Positions 8,053 through 17,620 of a DNA stretch of 64,000 bases are shown here, one piece after another. The DNA is from Acinetobacter lwoffii (GTDB lineage Bacteria; Pseudomonadota; Gammaproteobacteria; Pseudomonadales; Moraxellaceae), in NCBI RefSeq assembly GCF_024129435.1, contig NZ_JAMXXN010000012.1, positions 1 through 64,000 on the forward strand, given 5' to 3'. Numbering within the stretch: position 1 is the first letter of the stretch; every line of letters starts with the position of its first letter. The notes under the pieces are model-generated. The model was not told the origin of the DNA and ran no database searches. It worked only from the letters and a program-made list of their open reading frames with translations. A program made the position numbers and the translations under genes.

Positions 8053-9695
8053 TAGGCAACTATTTTGAGTTTCTCACTACTGTCCAATGCTACCTGAAAC
8101 ATCGCCTGTAATACAGGCTGTTTGTTCTTTAAGTTATCAATCATCATGTCGGCACTGGCCAGGGTGTCTAAAGCACGATGAATTTCTTCCGGACTTAATT
8201 CAATCGACAGATCAATACGGTTCTTGATGAATTCTGCAGTGGTGGTGAATGCAGTACGAACATGTTCTGCATTCAGGAACAGCATCGCGCCGCCAATCTC
8301 GCAAAACTGTACTGGAACAGGTTCGAGTGCAGTCAAGTCATGATCTTGCAGGTAATTGCTGAGAATCTGGCTGGAAAGCTCAATTAGAGCCTTAGTTTCA
8401 GTGAGTAAAGCAGCGTGTGCTTCATCCAGACGGTCCAGAGAAATATTCATGTTGTTGACACGCAGCTGCAAGCGGCTCGAAGTATGATGACGTTCCAGTA
8501 CGCCAATCGAGTTCATCGCAGACAGAATCACATTCATCAACTGCTGGGCAAAGCTGGCATCCTGCATCATCTCCGGTTGGTTCAGTGAAGCAGCCTGACG
8601 GGTCAGGTCATGATAGGCTTCATTCAGGTTCAATACCTTGAAGATATTCGCCAGATTATTCAGTTGTGCCTGCAATTCCTGAGTCTTTTCAGGCGTCATA
8701 TTCTGATAATTGAACTCGATATCATTACGAATTTGCGCCATTTCCGTGGTCACCAATTCGCTGATGGTATGCATGGTTTCAAAGTCTGGACCATACAGAT
8801 GGCGACTGAAGACCTGTAATTGCATATCGGTCAGTAGGTCATCGCCCACATTGAGCTGGCTACGGATAGATTGCGCAGTTTCATCTTCCTGACTGATACA
8901 CAGGCTAAGAATATTAGCTAAATCTGACAACGAAGCCTTGAAGCTGTCTGCTGAGCTAAAATATTGTGCCATGTTGCGTTCAATGCTCACCAGTGTGCGT
9001 AGACGTGGTTCATTAATCAGCAGGTGCTCAATATTGTTCAACGCAACATAGACCAGATTCCAGTACTGCTTGCTGTCATGTTGTTCTGCAAGTCCTGCCA
9101 GATAAGCCCCCACCAGTTTGATGGCTTGCAAATCCAGTTCACTTTCTTCCTGATTGATCAGCTTGTTGAGTGACAGCTTATACAGGCGATGTACATATTG
9201 GGATTTTTCCAGACTTGGTGCCTGTGGCAACGAAAAATCAGGGGTGACGCAATCCAATAAACCTTCTACATGCTGGCCTTCAGTCGTCAGTGGCTTACCC
9301 AAAGCCAGTTCCAGACGGTTCAGGGTATCCAGCAAAAACTGTGGAATTTTCACTTCACGCAGACAGATAAATTCGATATAGCGTTTCAGCATAGTGGTGC
9401 CTTCACTCAAGGCGATCACTTCTTGAGTATTGACCTGCGCCGGATTCCCCATAATCTTGCGCATCAGTTCTGCTGAATATTGAGCGACTTTTGCCAGACT
9501 GGACATGTCGATGAGTGCCAGAACCTGGGCGCATTGTTCGAACTGATTTAATGCATCATCAATACCAAAAGGTAAAGTCTGGTCTTCTACCAAGGTGCTT
9601 ACTGCTGATTCGACTAACTTGATCGAGTTATCAACCTCATTTTTTATTATCAGTAAAGCTGTTGGATCAAAATGTATAGAGGTTTGGTAAGACAT
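8052..9695 (-). CDS. fimL: FimL-like type IV pilus / cAMP signalling protein
   Basis: A 547-residue, mostly helical, soluble protein with no obvious membrane segment. Its start (IHFDPTALLIIKNEVDNSIK) and the following helical repeats resemble the N-terminal Hpt-like modules of ChpA/PilL and of FimL. FimL promotes type IV pilus function and cAMP production in Pseudomonas by linking the Chp chemotaxis-like system to FimV and adenylate cyclase. Adjacency to nudC is the same as in Pseudomonas aeruginosa and supports the call. Phosphorylatable His residues typical of active Hpt domains are not evident. The ATG at 9695 has AAAGG eight bases upstream; a GTG at 9704 would overlap that site. Confidence 0.8.
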   Translation of the reverse strand: MSYQTSIHFDPTALLIIKNEVDNSIKLVESAVSTLVEDQTLPFGIDDALNQFEQCAQVLALIDMSSLAKVAQYSAELMRKIMGNPAQVNTQEVIALSEGTTMLKRYIEFICLREVKIPQFLLDTLNRLELALGKPLTTEGQHVEGLLDCVTPDFSLPQAPSLEKSQYVHRLYKLSLNKLINQEESELDLQAIKLVGAYLAGLAEQHDSKQYWNLVYVALNNIEHLLINEPRLRTLVSIERNMAQYFSSADSFKASLSDLANILSLCISQEDETAQSIRSQLNVGDDLLTDMQLQVFSRHLYGPDFETMHTISELVTTEMAQIRNDIEFNYQNMTPEKTQELQAQLNNLANIFKVLNLNEAYHDLTRQAASLNQPEMMQDASFAQQLMNVILSAMNSIGVLERHHTSSRLQLRVNNMNISLDRLDEAHAALLTETKALIELSSQILSNYLQDHDLTALEPVPVQFCEIGGAMLFLNAEHVRTAFTTTAEFIKNRIDLSIELSPEEIHRALDTLASADMMIDNLKNKQPVLQAMFQVALDSSEKLKIVA

Positions 9696-9819
9696 GATCT
9701 GCACCTTTCCTGGAGTATTATCTATATATGAGCCCCACTTTAAACTACGGGGCCTCTTTGTATTTACTATAACTGAAGAACGATAGTTTTAAACCTAAAG
9801 TATCCCGGAAATGTAGATT

Positions 9820-11196
9820 TTATTTCGCGAAAAGGCAAGCAGTTCCATGTTTTTCTTCGAATTGTTTGACCCAATTCTCATGTTCTTGCAGTTCCTGTTC
9901 TGACGGAAGAATTACCGGTAATTCAATTTCAACTCTGGCCATCCCTGAGCGGCTGTTCTGGTCTTCAGACTGAGACAGGGCATCGATATCAAAAGACACC
10001 TGTCCACCGGTCATCGCCAGATAAACATCCGACAGGATTTCCGCATCAAGCAAGGCACCGTGGAAAGTACGGTCGCGTTGTGGAATCTCGTAACGGCGCA
10101 CTAAGGCATCTAGCGAGTTTTTCTGACCGGGATGCTTGGACTTGGCCAGTGCCAGGGTATCGGTGACGTCACAGACTTCGGAGAGCGTTTTAAAACCTGC
10201 GCGTTTGAATTCCATATCCAGAAAGTTCATATCGAAGGTCGCGTTATGCGCAATAATTTCCGCGCCGTGTAAATAGTCAAACAGCACTTGAGAAATTTCT
10301 TCAAACAGCGGTTTGTCTTGCAGGAATTCGTCGGTGATCCCGTGGACATTGACAGAATCACCGACCGGTGTTTTCGGATTGATATAGATATGAATCGAGC
10401 TGCCGGTCAGTTTGCGGTTAATCATTTCTAGCGCGCCAACTTCAATAATCCGGTCACCATCCTGATAATAAAAACCGGTGGTTTCGGTATCCAGAATCAG
10501 TTGTCGTGGGCCATGCAGCTGTAGCTTTGCTGGTGTAATGACAATTTGCGGATGTAGCTCAGTCGAGGCAGATGATTCTGAAGATGAAGCATCTTCATTG
10601 CTGTCTGTTGCTAAAACTTCAGTCTGTACAATTTCTTCAACAGTCACTTCGATGATTTCTTCCAGCTCTTCTTCTTCGCTCTCGGCCAGATCAAGACCGA
10701 AAGGATCGTCTAGCAACCAGTCGGGTTCAGATTTTTTTTTATCTTCAGACATTGAAGGGCTTTGCTTGGATTTTTTCAGGGTTTCATCAGCACCCAGATT
10801 GGCCAGCTGATCGGCCATTTCATTGCCCGGATGTCCAGCATGACCTTTGACCCAGTGCCATTCGATGTCACGTCCTTGACAGACTTCATCAAGTTTTTGC
10901 CACAGATCCGGATTTTTGACGTCTTTCCAGTTTTTCTTTTTCCAGCCGTGAATCCATTCGGTAATGCCTTGTTTTACATACTTGGAATCGGTATAGATCA
11001 CCAGTTTGTCTTGCTTGTCACAAAACAGAATCCCTTCAATGGCAGCCGTCAGCTCCATACGGTTGTTAGTAGTATGATCTTCACCGCCACAGATTTTGTG
11101 TTCTTGTTGGCCATTAACAATGTACGCACCCCAACCGCCTAAACCCGGGTTGCCGCGACAGGCGCCATCAACATAAAGTGTGATAGTGTGTGACAT
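9820..11196 (-). CDS. rnhA-dnaQ: Fused RNase HI – DNA polymerase III epsilon (DnaQ) protein
   Basis: One 458-residue chain carries two enzymes. Residues 1–145 are RNase HI, which removes RNA from RNA–DNA hybrids, with Asp10, Glu48, Asp70 and Asp129 in the catalytic positions. A roughly 85-residue acidic, Ser/Glu-rich linker follows. Residues 230–400 are the DnaQ 3'–5' proofreading exonuclease: Exo I DTETTG (Asp236, Glu238), Exo II HNATFD (Asp322), Exo III HGALLD (His379, Asp384). The C-terminal 55 residues probably contact the polymerase alpha subunit. In enterobacteria rnhA and dnaQ are separate divergent neighbours; the fused form is known from Acinetobacter. The reading frame is unbroken through the linker. 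Confidence 0.95.
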   Translation of the reverse strand: MSHTITLYVDGACRGNPGLGGWGAYIVNGQQEHKICGGEDHTTNNRMELTAAIEGILFCDKQDKLVIYTDSKYVKQGITEWIHGWKKKNWKDVKNPDLWQKLDEVCQGRDIEWHWVKGHAGHPGNEMADQLANLGADETLKKSKQSPSMSEDKKKSEPDWLLDDPFGLDLAESEEEELEEIIEVTVEEIVQTEVLATDSNEDASSSESSASTELHPQIVITPAKLQLHGPRQLILDTETTGFYYQDGDRIIEVGALEMINRKLTGSSIHIYINPKTPVGDSVNVHGITDEFLQDKPLFEEISQVLFDYLHGAEIIAHNATFDMNFLDMEFKRAGFKTLSEVCDVTDTLALAKSKHPGQKNSLDALVRRYEIPQRDRTFHGALLDAEILSDVYLAMTGGQVSFDIDALSQSEDQNSRSGMARVEIELPVILPSEQELQEHENWVKQFEEKHGTACLFAK

Positions 11197-11403
11197 AGAT
11201 TAAATCCGATCAAAATAGAACAAGCTGGAAGGCTTATTGTATAGCGCAAATGCAGTCGATCAATCTATATGTCCAGGATTTTTTAATTTCTTGTAACATT
11301 TAACGTGAAATCGCGGTAAATTATTGGCTTGAGTCTTCGACATGCTTCACTACAATGGCATATCTAAAAAATAAATTTATATACGAGTTGTTTGGATTTC
11401 TTT

Positions 11404-14400
11404 ATGTATAAACCAACCGCAATTTTGTGGCAGCCGACATTACCTACATTTTTAAAATATTCTGTACTGGGAACTGCGCTTGCTTCTCTAGGACTGACGG
11501 GCTGTTCATCTACACAAAGTGCGACCCAAACAGCATCAAGCAAGCAGGTTGGATCACAATATCTGGATGCCAGCAGTCTGGATGGACTCGAAGATTTACT
11601 TTCTGCAACGGATATGCGTGCAGTCGAAGGTGACCGTTTACAGATTCTGAAACATGGTGATGTCTGGAAACGCATGACCGTGGGTTTCAAGATGGACTTA
11701 AGTGTCTGGAATCCGCGGATTGATGCGCAGCGTGGCTGGTTTATTTCACGTCAGCCTTATCTGGATCGCTTAAGTGCGCGTGCATCACGTTATTTATATT
11801 ACACGGTAAAAGAAGCAGAACGCCGTGGTATGCCGACCGAGTTGGCGCTGTTACCGATTATCGAAAGTTCTTATGATCCGGCTGCGACCAGTAGTGCGGC
11901 GGCGGCAGGTTTATGGCAATTTATTCCAAGTACCGGCCGTATTTATGGTTTAAAGCAGACCTCATTATACGATGGTCGCCGTGATGTAGTGGAATCGACC
12001 CGTGCAGCCTATGAATTTTTAGGCAGTCTGTATAACCAGTTTGGTTCCTGGGAATTGGCGCTCGCTTCTTATAATGCCGGCCCAGGCCGTATCCAGCAGG
12101 CAATTAACCGTAACAAAGCCGCAGGTCTGCCCACCGATTATTGGTCCTTGAAACTGCCACAAGAAACCATGAGTTACGTGCCACGTTTCTTGGCGGTTGC
12201 ACAAATTATTAAAAATCCCGGCAGCTATGGGGTGAGCTTGCCACCGATTGCCAACCGTCCGCATTTCCGTGAAGTGCCAGTGGGCATTGCCAGTTTAAAT
12301 GAAATTGCAGCCATCACTGGTCTAAGCCGTGCAGAACTGTATCAATTAAACCCGGGTCATCGTGGTGATCATATTGATCCTGCAAGTCCGCGCCGTATTC
12401 TGATTCCAGCTGATTTAAGTCCTTCAGTCGATGAAAAGCTGAAAAAATTATCCGGTTCAGGTGGTTTATGGGCGAGTAACACGAACAGCTTGCCGCGAAA
12501 TACGACGACAGTGGTGCCCACCAGAGCTGCACCGCCAGAATTAAATACCAAAACGATTACACCTTCTAAACAGACTCCGCCAGCGGTTGTTAGTAATCAG
12601 CCTGCAACGACTGTTGCCAAAACGACGACTCCGGCTAAAGCTGCAAGTACGCCACCTGTCGTCACAGCAGCGGTAAGTACCGCGACAACGGCAAATACTG
12701 TAACGCAGACTACGAAAAAGATTTCGACGCCTAAAGGCTCATCTGCCTTGGCCAGTTTTGCGGCACAAAGTGATTTGCCGATTCCAAGTGCGCCGCGTAT
12801 TCCGGTAGCTGTAACACCTGCAGCGCCAGCGAAACAGATTCAGGTCGAACCACCGATTTCGGCAGCTGAGCGTCAGCAAGTTGAGCAGGCGGTCATCGCA
12901 CAGGATATTCAGAAAACTGTAGATGAAATTCTGCAGCCTGTCGCAACACCGGCAGAACAGGCCCAAGTGGTTGAAGAGCTGAAAGCATTGGCGCCGGCTG
13001 GCACAGAAATTGTTGATCCTTATGATGGCAAAATCAAGCTGACTGCCATTCAAACCAGCCTGTCTGTGGCTGAGCAGCAAGGTAAAGAACTGACAAAAGG
13101 CTTCTCTTATCCAAAAGAAGTTGCTGACAATACCACTGCGAATTCGGTTGAAGCCCAGCTGAATCAGGGCAAAAATTACGTCAAGACTGATTCTGAAGTG
13201 GTGGTGGTTGCTCCAAAAGGCAAACGCAGTACCTATAAGGTGTTACCAGGTGATAATCTGGCAATGATTGCGGCTAAAAATGGCGTGAACTGGCGTGATG
13301 TGGCGAAATGGAACCAGATTGATCCAAATTCTCCGCTGTATGTGGGTACCACCATTTATCTGTATGATGCCAAACCGGTACAGGAAGCCAGCAAAGCCAA
13401 AGAAAAGCCGGAAACTTATGTGGTTCAGGCCAATGACTCTCTGACTAGCGTAGCGAATCAGTTTGGTTTTAGCGTGAAACAACTGGCTGATTTTAATGGA
13501 CTGAGTACCAATAGCGGTCTGTTTGTTGGGCAAAAGCTGTCACTGAAAGAAACGGTTGCCTCTAAATCTAAAGCTGAAGAGATTAAAAAAGCTGAAACTG
13601 CCAAGGTTCAGACCAAATCTTATACGGTGAAACGCGGTGAATATCTGAAACTGATTGCCGATCGTTACGGGCTTTCAAATACCGAACTGGCATCATTAAC
13701 GTCGGGTCTGACTGCCGGTAGCAGTCTGATGGTGGGACAGAAAATCAATGTACCACTTCAGGAAGTTGAAGGGCTAACAACATCTAACCAGAAAACTGAA
13801 CAGAAGTTTGAAAATGTTAAAGTCGATCAGACTGCAACTGAAAACTATCAGGTCAAACGCGGTGAAACACTGTATAGCATTGCCAGTCAAAGCAAGCTGA
13901 GTGTCTCTGAACTGGCTGCACTGAATGGGTTGTCTGCCAATAGTGGTTTACGTATAGGTCAGACCATCAAGATTCCAGCCGGCAGTCAAATCCCTGAAAC
14001 CTATACGGTTCAATCGGGTGATACGCTGACCGGTATTGCCGCAAGATATAATTTGTCAATGGACCAGGTGGCGAGCCTGAATGGCATGTCACGTAATGCA
14101 GGTTTGCGAGTGGGGCAGCGTCTGAAACTGAGTGGTGACGTGACAGAACCGGTAAGTGAAGTGGTCGCGGAAACTGCGGTCAAGAATACAAAATCGGATT
14201 CGCATGTGGTGAAGTCAGGTGAAACCTTAAGTTCTATTGCACGTCAGTATCATTTACAACTGAAATATCTGGCAGATTTAAATGGCCTGAATACCAATAG
14301 TACGGTGCGTATTGGTCAGCGTTTAAAAATTGAGGGTGACTTTCCGGTAGATAAAAAAGTTGAAGATGTGAAAGTGGCAACTAAGCCTGTAGCTTCTAAG

Positions 14401-14697
14401 GCAACTGAATCCTATACCGTTAAATCAGGCGAATCCCTGAATGCAATCGCCAGCCGTTTAGGCATAAGCGTGACCGACTTGGCTCAATTAAATAATCTAA
14501 GTCCACGCGCAGGATTAAGGGTCAGTCAAACCATTCAGATTCCAAAACTGGTGACTGATTATAAAGTCAAACGCGGTGATACCTTAATCGGTCTGGCTTC
14601 ACGCTATGGTATGAACAGCAATGAACTGGCGGAAATGAATGATCTCAAACCGAATACGCAATTGCGTATTGGCGATGTGATTAAAGTACCGAATTAA
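11404..14697 (+). CDS. mltD: MltD-like membrane-bound lytic transglycosylase with many LysM repeats
   Basis: A 1097-residue lipoprotein (lipobox LTGC, Cys34). The family-1 transglycosylase domain spans roughly 100–260, with the catalytic Glu in IIESSYDP near residue 154 and the GLWQFIPSTGR motif after it. A degenerate LysM follows near 290–340, then a long Thr/Ala/Pro-rich linker, then eight LysM modules from about residue 608 to the end, each starting like YxVKxGxTLxxIA. E. coli MltD is only about 450 residues, so this form has an unusually long cell-wall-binding tail. It cleaves the glycan strand to 1,6-anhydro ends. The ATG at 11404 lacks a strong ribosome site; a TTG at 11392 is the alternative. 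Confidence 0.88.
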   Translation: MYKPTAILWQPTLPTFLKYSVLGTALASLGLTGCSSTQSATQTASSKQVGSQYLDASSLDGLEDLLSATDMRAVEGDRLQILKHGDVWKRMTVGFKMDLSVWNPRIDAQRGWFISRQPYLDRLSARASRYLYYTVKEAERRGMPTELALLPIIESSYDPAATSSAAAAGLWQFIPSTGRIYGLKQTSLYDGRRDVVESTRAAYEFLGSLYNQFGSWELALASYNAGPGRIQQAINRNKAAGLPTDYWSLKLPQETMSYVPRFLAVAQIIKNPGSYGVSLPPIANRPHFREVPVGIASLNEIAAITGLSRAELYQLNPGHRGDHIDPASPRRILIPADLSPSVDEKLKKLSGSGGLWASNTNSLPRNTTTVVPTRAAPPELNTKTITPSKQTPPAVVSNQPATTVAKTTTPAKAASTPPVVTAAVSTATTANTVTQTTKKISTPKGSSALASFAAQSDLPIPSAPRIPVAVTPAAPAKQIQVEPPISAAERQQVEQAVIAQDIQKTVDEILQPVATPAEQAQVVEELKALAPAGTEIVDPYDGKIKLTAIQTSLSVAEQQGKELTKGFSYPKEVADNTTANSVEAQLNQGKNYVKTDSEVVVVAPKGKRSTYKVLPGDNLAMIAAKNGVNWRDVAKWNQIDPNSPLYVGTTIYLYDAKPVQEASKAKEKPETYVVQANDSLTSVANQFGFSVKQLADFNGLSTNSGLFVGQKLSLKETVASKSKAEEIKKAETAKVQTKSYTVKRGEYLKLIADRYGLSNTELASLTSGLTAGSSLMVGQKINVPLQEVEGLTTSNQKTEQKFENVKVDQTATENYQVKRGETLYSIASQSKLSVSELAALNGLSANSGLRIGQTIKIPAGSQIPETYTVQSGDTLTGIAARYNLSMDQVASLNGMSRNAGLRVGQRLKLSGDVTEPVSEVVAETAVKNTKSDSHVVKSGETLSSIARQYHLQLKYLADLNGLNTNSTVRIGQRLKIEGDFPVDKKVEDVKVATKPVASKATESYTVKSGESLNAIASRLGISVTDLAQLNNLSPRAGLRVSQTIQIPKLVTDYKVKRGDTLIGLASRYGMNSNELAEMNDLKPNTQLRIGDVIKVPN

Positions 14698-14707
14698 TGA
14701 ATGGATC

Positions 14708-16549
14708 ATGAGATTCGCTCATTTATTTAAAACTTTCAGGTTTATCTGGCTAGCCCCGCTGCTCGTGAGTAGCAGTTGGGCAGCCCTGATCACCACCCCA
14801 TATATCGCGCTATATAACCAGCCGAAATATGCCCAGGCCAAATCCCTGCCTTATGCCAATCCGCAAGCAACGAAAGGCGGTACGCTGATTCTAGCAGCTG
14901 ATGGCAGTTTCGATAATTTAAACAGCATGAATGGCAAGGGCAATGTCACTGAAGGGGGCAACTATATTTTTGACAGTTTGCTGTCCAAGTCACTGGATGA
15001 GCCCGGTGTGTACTATCCCTTGCTGGCGGAAAAAGTCAGTTTTGACCCCAAGAAAACCGCCTTTATTATTTTTCATTTAAATCCGAAAGCACGGTTTAGT
15101 AATGGCCAGCCGGTAACTGCACAAGATGTCAAATACAGTTTTGAACTGTTTCAGACCCAGTCCAATTTTGGCCTGCAGATGTATTTGGCTGATTTAAACC
15201 GGCTGGAAGTCCTGTCACCTTTACAGGTCAAAATGCATTTTAAATCCGGACATAATCCGGAAATGGCGATGATTGTCGCGCAGATGCCCATTTATTCTAA
15301 ACAGGAATGGCAAAAGCGTAATTTTAAAGAATTGACGCTGAAACCGATGCTGGGTTCAGGGCCTTATGTCATTGAACACATAGATGCTGGACGTAGTATT
15401 AGCTACAAACGTAATCCCGGATACTGGGGAAAAGACTTGATGGTCAACCGCGGGCGTTATAATTTTGACCGGATCAAGTATCGTTATTATCGTAGTCCTG
15501 AAATCAAGTTTGAAGCTTTCAAGTCGGGCCAATTTACCTTGCATGAGGAAAAACAGGTCAACCGCTGGGTGAAAGACTACCAGTTTCCCGCCGTTCGGCA
15601 AGGACAGGTGCAGCGTTACCGCTTTCAGCATCACAACCCGATTCCGACCCAGAGTCTGATATTCAATACCCGCCGTCAGCCTTTTGCCGATATCCGTTTC
15701 CGCCAAGCCTTGAGTTTTGCCTATGACTTTGAATGGCTGAATAAAGCCATGTTCTATGGTGAATATCAGCGTCTGAACAGCTTTTTTTCCAATAGCGAGC
15801 TGGCATCTCATGGACGGCCAAGTGTTCAAGAACTGCACATTTTGAAACCCCATTTAAAGCAGCTTGATCCGGTTCAACGTCAGGCGGTACTTGAGGACTG
15901 GAAATATCCTCAGTCAGATGCCTCCGGTTTTAACCGGAACAATCTGTTAAAGGCCCGTCAATTGCTATTAAAGGCAGGCTATCGTTATCAACAGGGGAAG
16001 TTGGTCAATGCTGCGGGTCAACCGGTACAGATTGAGTTCCTGTTACATCAGGCGGAACAGCAGCGTGATCTGATGCCATATCTGCGTCATTTAAAACGCT
16101 TGGGCATTCAGGCCAGCATTCGTATGGTAGAAACCGCGCAATATTATGAACGGCTGCGGAATTATCAGTTTGATATGATTGTCGATACCATGCCGCAATC
16201 CCTGACACCGGGGCAGGAGCAGAAACAGTTCTGGGGCAGTCAGGCCGCCACGCAGCCAGGTAATTATAATTATGCCGGCATTCGAAATCCTGTCATTGAT
16301 GCCATAATTCAGCAGGTGACTCAGGCTCAAAACCGTGAACAGCTGGTGAATAGTACCCGAGCATTAGACCGTTTACTGCGCGCAGGCTATTATCATATTC
16401 TGACTTATGGTACAGGTGAATACTGGTATGCTTACTGGAATATGTATCAGCAGCCGCAACGAAAACCTAAACTCTCCGCCGGGATTGATTACTGGTGGGT
16501 CGATGCGGCAAAGGCCAGACATGTGGCTGATTATTTCAAACAGCATTAA
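14708..16549 (+). CDS. yejA: YejA-like peptide ABC transporter substrate-binding protein
   Basis: A 613-residue periplasmic solute-binding protein of family 5, with a signal peptide ending near residue 25. The segment YANPQATKGGTLILAADGSFDNLN and the GNVTEGGNYIFDSLL region match YejA of the YejABEF importer, which takes up microcin C-like and other peptides in enterobacteria. It begins ten bases after the lytic transglycosylase stop and is followed by two permease genes, so it forms an importer operon that may be co-transcribed with mltD. Substrate assignment is from family resemblance. Confidence 0.85.
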   Translation: MRFAHLFKTFRFIWLAPLLVSSSWAALITTPYIALYNQPKYAQAKSLPYANPQATKGGTLILAADGSFDNLNSMNGKGNVTEGGNYIFDSLLSKSLDEPGVYYPLLAEKVSFDPKKTAFIIFHLNPKARFSNGQPVTAQDVKYSFELFQTQSNFGLQMYLADLNRLEVLSPLQVKMHFKSGHNPEMAMIVAQMPIYSKQEWQKRNFKELTLKPMLGSGPYVIEHIDAGRSISYKRNPGYWGKDLMVNRGRYNFDRIKYRYYRSPEIKFEAFKSGQFTLHEEKQVNRWVKDYQFPAVRQGQVQRYRFQHHNPIPTQSLIFNTRRQPFADIRFRQALSFAYDFEWLNKAMFYGEYQRLNSFFSNSELASHGRPSVQELHILKPHLKQLDPVQRQAVLEDWKYPQSDASGFNRNNLLKARQLLLKAGYRYQQGKLVNAAGQPVQIEFLLHQAEQQRDLMPYLRHLKRLGIQASIRMVETAQYYERLRNYQFDMIVDTMPQSLTPGQEQKQFWGSQAATQPGNYNYAGIRNPVIDAIIQQVTQAQNREQLVNSTRALDRLLRAGYYHILTYGTGEYWYAYWNMYQQPQRKPKLSAGIDYWWVDAAKARHVADYFKQH

Positions 16550-16573
16550 GCTCCAAGCCTATCAGGGAGTGCC

Positions 16574-17620
16574 ATGAGCACTTATATTCTCAAACGTCTG
16601 TTGCTGATGATTCCAACCTTGCTGATCATTTTGCTGATCAATTTCATGGTGATCCAGCTGGCACCCGGTGGTCCGGTGGAGCAGGCGATTTATCAGGCGC
16701 AACAGGTCAATGGTTTGGCGCATACCGGATTGCAGTATCAGGGAAAGCAAGGCCTCACACCGGAGATGCTTGAGCAGATTAATATCCAGTACGGCTTTGA
16801 CCAGCCGCTGCATATTCGATTTTGGGAAATGCTAACGCGTTATGCGCAGTTTGATCTGGGGCAGAGTTTTTTCAAAGACAAACCTGTGACTGAACTCATC
16901 TGGGAAAAATTGCCAGTATCGCTTTCTTTAGGCCTGTGGAGTACCTTGCTGATTTATCTGGTCTCCATTCCTTTAGGGATTAGAAAAGCCCGAAAACATG
17001 GCAGTCTGTTTGATCAGACTACCTCTCTAGTGTTGGCAGTAGGCTATGCCATTCCAGCCTTTATTTTTGCCATTTTACTCATCATATTTTTTGCTGGTGG
17101 GTCTTATCTGCACTGGTTTCCCTTGCAGGGAATTCGCTCTGAAAATTTTGCTGAACTCTCATTCTTTGCGAAAATTCAGGATTATTTCTGGCATATGGCC
17201 TTGCCGCTGTTGGCCATGGTGCTTGGCGGATTTGCCAGTTTGACCTATCTGGTCAAATTTTCTTTTGTGGAAGAGCTGAGCAAACAATATGTCCTGGCTG
17301 CGCGGGCCAAAGGTTTAACTGAACATGCAGTGCTGTATCGGCATGTATTCCGGAATGCCATTTTAGTGCTTATCGCAGGTTTGCCCGAAGTTCTGATCGG
17401 GGTGTTTTTCGTGGGCAACCTGTTTATCGAGATTATTTTTAATCTGGATGGGTTAGGTGTTTTAGGTTTTGAGGCGATTATCCAGCGTGACTATCCGGTG
17501 ATTTTCGGTACTTTGTTTATCTTTACCTTGCTCGGCCTGATGCTGCGCTTGCTGAGCGATTTGCTCTATCAACTGATTGATCCAAGGATTCATTTCAGTT
17601 CACGTCGAGGATCACAATAA
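16574..17620 (+). CDS. yejB: YejB-like ABC transporter permease
   Basis: A 348-residue inner-membrane permease of the DppB/OppB/YejB group. A first transmembrane helix at about residues 9–30 is followed by a large periplasmic loop and five further helices. The cytoplasmic EAA-type loop (AARAKGLTEHAVLYRHVFRN near 240–260) contacts the ATPase. A GGGAG ribosome site precedes the ATG. The stop overlaps the yejE start by one base (TAATG). Confidence 0.88.
   Translation: MSTYILKRLLLMIPTLLIILLINFMVIQLAPGGPVEQAIYQAQQVNGLAHTGLQYQGKQGLTPEMLEQINIQYGFDQPLHIRFWEMLTRYAQFDLGQSFFKDKPVTELIWEKLPVSLSLGLWSTLLIYLVSIPLGIRKARKHGSLFDQTTSLVLAVGYAIPAFIFAILLIIFFAGGSYLHWFPLQGIRSENFAELSFFAKIQDYFWHMALPLLAMVLGGFASLTYLVKFSFVEELSKQYVLAARAKGLTEHAVLYRHVFRNAILVLIAGLPEVLIGVFFVGNLFIEIIFNLDGLGVLGFEAIIQRDYPVIFGTLFIFTLLGLMLRLLSDLLYQLIDPRIHFSSRRGSQ

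Noticed and set aside
9735..9765. GAGCCCC/GGGGCCTC hairpin between rnhA-dnaQ and fimL as a terminator
   Set aside because: No proper T-run follows on the minus strand, where a terminator would be needed; its role is unclear.
10690..10780. Possible frameshift joining separate rnhA and dnaQ genes
   Set aside because: The frame is continuous through the acidic linker and both catalytic domains are complete, consistent with the known fusion.
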